A program made the position numbers and the translations under genes. From Chlorobiota bacterium (GTDB lineage: Bacteria; Bacteroidota; Ignavibacteria; Kapaibacteriales; NICIL-2): 42,061 bases of DNA. The notes under the pieces were generated by a model. That model worked only from the letters and a program-made list of their open reading frames with translations. It ran no database searches and had not been told where the DNA came from. The number at the start of each line of letters is the position of its first letter. Position 1 is the stretch's first letter. The DNA lies in contig JAOAEV010000046.1 of NCBI GenBank assembly GCA_026416585.1, forward strand, positions 1 through 42,061, read 5' to 3'. Shown here one piece after another: positions 37,389 to 42,061 of this stretch.

Positions 37389-38804
37389 TCACAAGCGCTG
37401 CAAAAGGGCGATATTTTCGATGTGGTAGGTCTGCGGGAACATATCCACTGGCTGAAGGTGGCTCACGTGATAGCGTTTCTGCAACAATGCTACATCGCGG
37501 GCTTGGGTTGCAGGATTGCAAGAAACGTACACTATCCGTTTGGGGCAGCGATGGAGCAAGTAATCCACCACAATCGGATGTATTCCGGCTCGTGGTGGAT
37601 CGACGACCACAACATCTGGCTCCCACAAATCGTCGAGTAGCTGCCAACTTTGGCGCTGATGCAGGTCTGCGGTCAGGAAAGTTGCGTTTGTAATCCCGTT
37701 TCGCTCTGCGTTAGCCCGCGCATCCGCGGTAGCAGCAGAATTGCTTTCGATACCCACGATCTGCTTGCACTGACGCGCCAAAGGAAGGGTTAACGTTCCT
37801 GCTCCCGCGTAAAGGTCCCACACTTGATCGTCAGGGCTGAGTGCAGCAGCTTCAGCTACTGCTGTAACGAACCGCTCTAACTGCCACAGATTGGCTTGGA
37901 AAAACGACGGTGCAGAAATTTGGAACTCAATCCCCTTTACCTGTTCACGGATATACGAGCGCCCAGCAACTACAGTGTACGGTCCCGGCGCAACAGGCGA
38001 GGGTGTATCGTTGATTGCCCAGATGACGCTGGCCATGGTTGGAACCTGCGTGCAGAGCACCAGCCCACACTCTTCGATGAAGGCGCGTTGGAGTTCAGAG
38101 GTCGGCGATTGGGTAACCAATGCCACCATCGTCTCGCCAATACTGGTTCGCCGAATAACGAGATTGCGCAGGAATCCTTGTCGCGTTCGCAGATTGTAGC
38201 AGGATATTCCTTTGCTTCGTGCTAACTGGCGGACAAGGGCATAGGCAGTATTGGCAGTGTCATCCTGGAGGAGGCACCGCTCGATGTCGAGCACGGCATC
38301 GAACTTTCCGCGGACGTGCAGCCCAATTGCAGAGCGTTTACGCTCCATTGCAGTTGGCTCGAGGCTTTTCCAGAGCCGCTCAGGAATCCACGTGCGATCA
38401 GAGCATGTAAACTCCATCTTTGCGCGATAGCCAAATTCCTGGGGCGAGGCAAGGATTGGCCGGTACTCGTGCACCTGGATACCACCAATTCGCTCGAAAG
38501 CATCGCGCACATGCTGTTGTTTCCAGCGCAATTGCTCGCGGTAGGTTGCATGTTGCCAGGTGCAGCCACCGCAGTCCCCTGCATACGGGCAAGGAGGCTG
38601 CCGACGCTCCGGTGATGGCTGTAGAATCTCAAGCACCTGTGCCTCTACGTAATTGCGGCGATGCTTGCTGATAACAGCACGCACTCGTTCGCCCGGTAAT
38701 GCGCCTCGGAGATGCACCACCATTCCACTATCAAGCCGGGCTATAGCTATTCCCTCAAATCCAAGCGCTTCGACAGTGAGCTCTACAACTTCAGCTTGCT
38801 TCAT
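37389..38804 (-). CDS. rlmD: 23S rRNA (uracil-C5)-methyltransferase, RlmD/TrmA family
   Basis: SAM-dependent methylation of uridine C5 in RNA. The 471-residue protein has an N-terminal TRAM domain (about 5-60), an iron-sulfur site with C72, C78 and C81 (CPYAGDCGGC; a fourth Cys in DIERCLLQ), and a C-terminal methyltransferase domain with VWDLYAGAGTLTLPLA, VVVDPPRAGIHP and the catalytic YVSCNPAT. The iron-sulfur site plus TRAM domain indicates the RlmD (RumA) side of the family rather than tRNA-specific TrmA; the target uridine (1939 or 747 in E. coli numbering) is not certain. The start codon overlaps the ABC transporter stop as ATGA. Confidence 0.9.
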   Translation of the reverse strand: MKQAEVVELTVEALGFEGIAIARLDSGMVVHLRGALPGERVRAVISKHRRNYVEAQVLEILQPSPERRQPPCPYAGDCGGCTWQHATYREQLRWKQQHVRDAFERIGGIQVHEYRPILASPQEFGYRAKMEFTCSDRTWIPERLWKSLEPTAMERKRSAIGLHVRGKFDAVLDIERCLLQDDTANTAYALVRQLARSKGISCYNLRTRQGFLRNLVIRRTSIGETMVALVTQSPTSELQRAFIEECGLVLCTQVPTMASVIWAINDTPSPVAPGPYTVVAGRSYIREQVKGIEFQISAPSFFQANLWQLERFVTAVAEAAALSPDDQVWDLYAGAGTLTLPLARQCKQIVGIESNSAATADARANAERNGITNATFLTADLHQRQSWQLLDDLWEPDVVVVDPPRAGIHPIVVDYLLHRCPKRIVYVSCNPATQARDVALLQKRYHVSHLQPVDMFPQTYHIENIALLQRL

Positions 38805-40612
38805 ATTCGCAGCCCTTCAGTTTGTAGAGTGTATAGTGTCGCATAGATTCCGTCTGGCTGTGCCAGGAGCTCCTCGTGAGTGCCGACTTCCACGATTCTC
38901 CCGCGATCAAGGACGTAAATCACATCCGCATCGCGGACGGTAGAAAGCCGGTGAGCAATAATCAATGCAGTGCGATTGTGCAGCACCTCTGCTATTGCTT
39001 GTTGAACAAGTGCTTCGGATTCACTATCCAGCGCAGAGGTAGCTTCATCGAAGATGAGCACATCAGGTTCAGCAAGGAGAGCTCGCGCTATAGCGATCCG
39101 TTGTCGCTGACCGCCCGATAAACGCACACCTCGATCGCCGATGATGGTATCATAGCCGTTAGGAAGTCGGATAATGAACTCGTGAGCGTGTGCAATTTTT
39201 GCTGCCCATTCAATCTCAGAGCGAGTAGCATTGGGCTTAGCAAGCGCTATGTTTGCTGCGATGGTATCATTGAAGAGCATGGCATCCTGGGAAACTACGC
39301 CAAATCGCCGGCGATATGATCCTACGGCAAAGGTGCGAATGTCATGCCCATCATAGGTGATTCGCCCTTCGGTAGGATCGTAGAATCGTACCAGCAGATC
39401 TGCAATTGTTGATTTGCCACTTCCACTGACTCCAACCAGAGCGACCGTTTTTCCGCGGGGTAACTCGATACTAACATCCCGCAACACAGGATGCTTACCA
39501 TCGTAGCTAAATGTGACATGCTCTAGCCGTATCCCCTGCCGCAGTGGAGGACACGGCTGTGTTCCGTCGCTTAATTGAGCGGCAGAGTCAACCACAGCAA
39601 ACACACGTTCTGCTGCGACTAAACCGCGTTGTATTTGCCCTGGGACCCCAGTCAAACTTGCTACCGGTGCCATGATAGCAAAAAGGGCGAAAAGGAATGT
39701 CATCAGGTCTGCTCCCCGCAGTGTGCCACTGGAAACTTCCTGTCCACCGACATAAAGAACCACTGCCAAGGCAGTGATTGCCAGTATCTCCCCTATCGCT
39801 GGAACCATGTCATTGACCGATGTTAGCTTAATGGCTGAGCGCACGTATTGCTGCAAATCGCCCCAAAAGCGTGTGATGATGTGCTCCTCTGCGTCAAATG
39901 CTTTGACAGTGCGGATACCGCTGATGCCTTCCTGCAAGGTACTGGTGTACTGCGCTGCAGCATGCTGCATGCGCTGAGAATAACGACGCAAGTAGCGGCG
40001 TGCGATCCGAATGATCAGCAGGGTCGCGCCACTGGTGCTAAAAGCGATGAGGGTTAGTTTCGGTGAAAGCGTCAGCAGCAATCCTAAAAGGAGGAGAATC
40101 TCCACAGGGGCGCGCACAAGGGTGACCATAAAAGGCACCAGCGTGCTATGCATGGTCCCTACCTCATTAATAACAAGGGCGATAAGTTCCCCTGCTTTGT
40201 TCCGATTGAAAAAGCTCATCGGTAAGTGGAGCAAACGAGAGAATACCAGCTGTCGCATGTCGCGAATTACCCACTCGCCCAAGCGTACATTGATCTGCCC
40301 TGCTGCGTACTTGACCCCATTTTTGACGATAAACATTGCAACGATAAACACTGCCAAATGGAGCAAAGTCGTTTGCTCATCAGCGGCAATAAGCCAGCCG
40401 AAAAGGATGCTGAAAACTTTGTCCTTGAGTGTTCCCGCTGAAGCAGGGGTAGAAGCAGCCGAGCCAGTACCGAAAAGGGTAGAAAGAACCGGCTCAATGA
40501 CTGCCATACTGAGCGCACCTATCGAACCCAACACGGCATTGCTCAGCAGAGAGAGAATAACAAGCCACCAATACGGCTGGAGAAAATGTGCAACGCGGCG
40601 GAAGGTACGCAT
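38801..40612 (-). CDS. MsbA-like ABC exporter (fused membrane and ATPase domains)
   Basis: Type I (type IV fold) ABC exporter half-transporter of 603 residues that works as a homodimer. Residues about 1-330 hold six predicted membrane spans and the ABC membrane domain. The ATPase domain has Walker A GVSGSGKST (394-402), Q-loop VVSQDAMLF, signature LSGGQ (498-502), Walker B VLIFDEAT (518-525) and H-loop H554. The general look is that of MsbA/LPS or lipid flippases, which fits a neighbour with glycosyltransferase features, but drug or peptide export cannot be excluded. It begins 11 bases after the upstream glycosyltransferase-like gene and overlaps the methyltransferase by four bases. Confidence 0.9.
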   Translation of the reverse strand: MRTFRRVAHFLQPYWWLVILSLLSNAVLGSIGALSMAVIEPVLSTLFGTGSAASTPASAGTLKDKVFSILFGWLIAADEQTTLLHLAVFIVAMFIVKNGVKYAAGQINVRLGEWVIRDMRQLVFSRLLHLPMSFFNRNKAGELIALVINEVGTMHSTLVPFMVTLVRAPVEILLLLGLLLTLSPKLTLIAFSTSGATLLIIRIARRYLRRYSQRMQHAAAQYTSTLQEGISGIRTVKAFDAEEHIITRFWGDLQQYVRSAIKLTSVNDMVPAIGEILAITALAVVLYVGGQEVSSGTLRGADLMTFLFALFAIMAPVASLTGVPGQIQRGLVAAERVFAVVDSAAQLSDGTQPCPPLRQGIRLEHVTFSYDGKHPVLRDVSIELPRGKTVALVGVSGSGKSTIADLLVRFYDPTEGRITYDGHDIRTFAVGSYRRRFGVVSQDAMLFNDTIAANIALAKPNATRSEIEWAAKIAHAHEFIIRLPNGYDTIIGDRGVRLSGGQRQRIAIARALLAEPDVLIFDEATSALDSESEALVQQAIAEVLHNRTALIIAHRLSTVRDADVIYVLDRGRIVEVGTHEELLAQPDGIYATLYTLQTEGLRI

Positions 40613-40623
40613 TACCAGACCGT

Positions 40624-41463
40624 TTAGTTCAACCGATGCCGTTGTTGCAGAACAGGACGCACGTCGAAAACTTCGATAGCAGCGTTCCAGCGCGTTTCTC
40701 CGACAGGAGCAAGCACAAAAATCTGCATCTGGCGTTCGGTAAGCTTAGCATGGCGTGCCTGATAGGTCGCACGGCGATAGCGGATCCCAGTGCAACGGAG
40801 AAGGGCACGCATTGTTGGTGCAGAGCACCTGTTCCGTCCCTCCAGTAGCGCCGTGAGCACCTCATACCCCATTGCTAATGCTGTGCTGGACAGTTGGCGC
40901 CGGATGCTGCACCGATCGAGTGCCATGCCGAGCATTCCAAGCGGCATCATACGCCGTGCATAGCGGGAACGCCCCATAAGGCTATCTTTCCATGTTCGCC
41001 CCCATGTCCTGAAAGGTTCTCCATCCCTAATAGCAGCAGGGTCGAGTTCATCGGAAAGTTCTGGTGAAAGAAAGGCAGGAAATGCAGTGACGATCGTTCT
41101 TGTCTGGAGAGAATGTGTTAGCAGTGTTCTTGAAAAATCTTTGTGCAAGACAACATCGCTTTCTGTCATAATAAGTGCCGGCGTGCTAAGGTGCTCAGCA
41201 ATAGTCTCGAGAATACTCCAATTGAACAGGCGCAAGTCAAATTCCTGTCGAGCACACCAGATCATTTTCTGCTCACATTCCGCCGCTAAGGGGTACGTGG
41301 TTGCCACCTGCACAACAGCTGAACCACTGGTAGGCAAACCCACGTATAGCACCTGTGTGGGAACACAGGTTTGAGCACAGACCGACTCCAGCATCAACCG
41401 AAAATGCCGAAGATTTGTGCTTCGCAGCAGCACCGCAAGAGTGTACTCGTTTCCTCCAGTCAC
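40624..41463 (-). CDS. Glycosyltransferase-like protein (GT2-type fold)
   Basis: The track starts at 41652, but that overlaps the well-supported beta-barrel gene on the other strand by about 130 bases, and the first 60 residues look random. The coding part probably begins near a GTG at 41463 (279 aa); GTG 41499, 41469 and 41433 are alternatives. The core begins AVLLRSTNLRHFRLMLESVCAQT, the classic GT2 opening, followed by a strand VLYVG, FNWSILETIAE, and IMTESDVVL, where ESD takes the DXD place. C-terminal acceptor motifs are not evident, so activity is uncertain. It is 11 bases upstream of the exporter gene and may supply or modify an exported glycan or glycolipid. Confidence 0.55.
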   Translation of the reverse strand: MTGGNEYTLAVLLRSTNLRHFRLMLESVCAQTCVPTQVLYVGLPTSGSAVVQVATTYPLAAECEQKMIWCARQEFDLRLFNWSILETIAEHLSTPALIMTESDVVLHKDFSRTLLTHSLQTRTIVTAFPAFLSPELSDELDPAAIRDGEPFRTWGRTWKDSLMGRSRYARRMMPLGMLGMALDRCSIRRQLSSTALAMGYEVLTALLEGRNRCSAPTMRALLRCTGIRYRRATYQARHAKLTERQMQIFVLAPVGETRWNAAIEVFDVRPVLQQRHRLN

Positions 41464-41484
41464 GTTCACAGAAAGTACGATACG

Positions 41485-41492
41485 TAGTTTTG
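41485..41492 (+). promoter_or_regulatory. Possible -7 box (TAGTTTTG) before the beta-barrel gene
   Basis: TAGTTTTG matches TANNTTTG and lies 29 bases before the ATG at 41522, with a strong GGAGG (41512-41516) between. The -33 region shows no clear TTTG. The box lies at the 5' end of the glycosyltransferase-like gene on the other strand, which limits that gene's likely start. Confidence 0.4.
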
Positions 41493-41521
41493 CAACCACG
41501 TTACACTGTGCGGAGGGACGT

Positions 41522-42061
41522 ATGCTGCTTTGTTTTCTTTTGGTAGTTTGTAGTGCAGCTGGTATGCTATATGCAGACGAGGACGTGCTGCGACCGAAAG
41601 GGAAAGGTCTCTTAGCAGCTGCCGTCGAGTCGCCTACTGGTCTTGTTCGCAATCCATGGGCAGTGGGATTGGAAATAGGGGGCTCGCTGAGCTTTTATGG
41701 ACAGAACGTTACTCAGCATCAGGCTCCTTCTTACGAAACTAACCTCACCAGCGGCTCTGGCTTTGGTCCATTTATCAATTTTGCCGTGGACTATGCCTTG
41801 ACCGATTACGTAGGGCTTCAGGCACGCGTTGGATACGATCAAAAACGCTATACGATGAAAGGCTTCCTTGACGGACCCTGCGAGATTCCAATTGGCAGTG
41901 GGAACATTAGTCCAACTCGTGTTGAATCAACAACAGATCAAACTATCAACTACTGGGTTGGTGGCGTAGGAATACGAGCCCGATTTGCAGAAAACTGGCT
42001 TGTCACTGGCGGTATAAGCTACCACAGCCGTAGTAGTGCATCATTCCGGCAAGTAGATACT
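41522..42061 (+). CDS. Outer-membrane beta-barrel protein (partial, runs off right edge)
   Basis: Not in the track because it has no stop in the window; I translated it by hand and it is open for 180 codons. The ATG at 41522 has a near-ideal GGAGG five bases upstream. Residues 1-21 form a signal peptide (MLLCFLLVVCSAAGMLYA). The rest alternates polar and hydrophobic residues with many aromatic and glycine residues, as in outer-membrane barrel strands (LEIGGSLSFYG, GPFINFAVDYALTDYVGLQARVGYD, YWVGGVGIRARFAENWLVTGGISYH). The pattern fits the PorT/OmpA-type outer-membrane beta-barrel families. An OmpA peptidoglycan-binding domain could follow outside the window; that part cannot be seen. Confidence 0.75.
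   Translation, partial: MLLCFLLVVCSAAGMLYADEDVLRPKGKGLLAAAVESPTGLVRNPWAVGLEIGGSLSFYGQNVTQHQAPSYETNLTSGSGFGPFINFAVDYALTDYVGLQARVGYDQKRYTMKGFLDGPCEIPIGSGNISPTRVESTTDQTINYWVGGVGIRARFAENWLVTGGISYHSRSSASFRQVDT

Noticed and set aside
40011-40679. 222-residue plus-strand ORF
   Set aside because: It is antisense to the ABC exporter membrane domain and has no recognisable features.

Overview
The window looks like a chromosomal stretch from a member of the Bacteroidota/Chlorobiota (FCB) group, most likely a deep lineage related to Ignavibacteria or Kapabacteria. This placement is an inference from several signs. Three secreted proteins end in Por/type IX secretion (T9SS) sorting-domain tails. The tRNA promoter fits the Bacteroidetes sigma-A pattern TTTG-N20-TANNTTTG. 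There is a short histone H1-like (Hc1) protein, and a surface protein with Cys-X-X-Cys repeats of the kind common in this phylum. No phage, insertion sequence, CRISPR or other mobile DNA was seen, and base composition looks even throughout.

Layout. 1-2742 (minus): a large secreted IgGFc-binding-like surface protein that runs off the left edge. 2975-6882 (plus): leucine-dehydrogenase family enzyme, nusB, a secreted dockerin-containing T9SS protein and a metallophosphoesterase, closely spaced and probably one transcript. 6961-19069 (minus): the classic transcription/translation supercluster, in transcription order tRNA-Tyr, tRNA-Gly(TCC), tRNA-Gly(CCC), tRNA-Thr(GGT), tRNA-Trp, secE, nusG, rplK, rplA, rplJ, rplL, rpoB, rpoC. 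It starts at a near-perfect promoter just behind carA and ends at a hairpin after rpoC. The tuf gene often found between tRNA-Thr and tRNA-Trp is missing. The rplL-rpoB gap holds several inverted repeats that could form alternative structures.

19119-23567 (minus): carA, then (upstream) a family 2 glycosyltransferase, a DUF2279 membrane/periplasmic protein and an AtuA-family protein in a tight operon. 23672-24658 (plus): RodZ-like cell-shape protein. 24659-30784 (minus): KdsD-type arabinose-5-phosphate isomerase and a HIT hydrolase, then a 1569-residue secreted T9SS protein with its own strong terminator. 31075-34128 (minus): purN, a large Rossmann-fold protein, and a cytidine deaminase with an N-terminal extension. 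34283-37381 (plus): secreted subtilisin-like protease with T9SS tail, and the Hc1-like protein. 37389-about 41463 (minus): an RlmD/TrmA-type rRNA methyltransferase, an MsbA-like ABC exporter and a glycosyltransferase-like protein. 41522 to the right edge (plus): an outer-membrane beta-barrel protein.

Most genes are housekeeping (transcription, translation, nucleotide synthesis) or cell envelope (KdsD for Kdo synthesis, MsbA-like flippase, glycosyltransferases, RodZ, beta-barrel), with T9SS cargo scattered among them. I see no clear new defence or mobile system. The most interesting items are the possible switch in the rpoB leader, the rearranged tRNA cluster, the T9SS cargo proteins of unknown function and the AtuA-DUF2279-glycosyltransferase operon.
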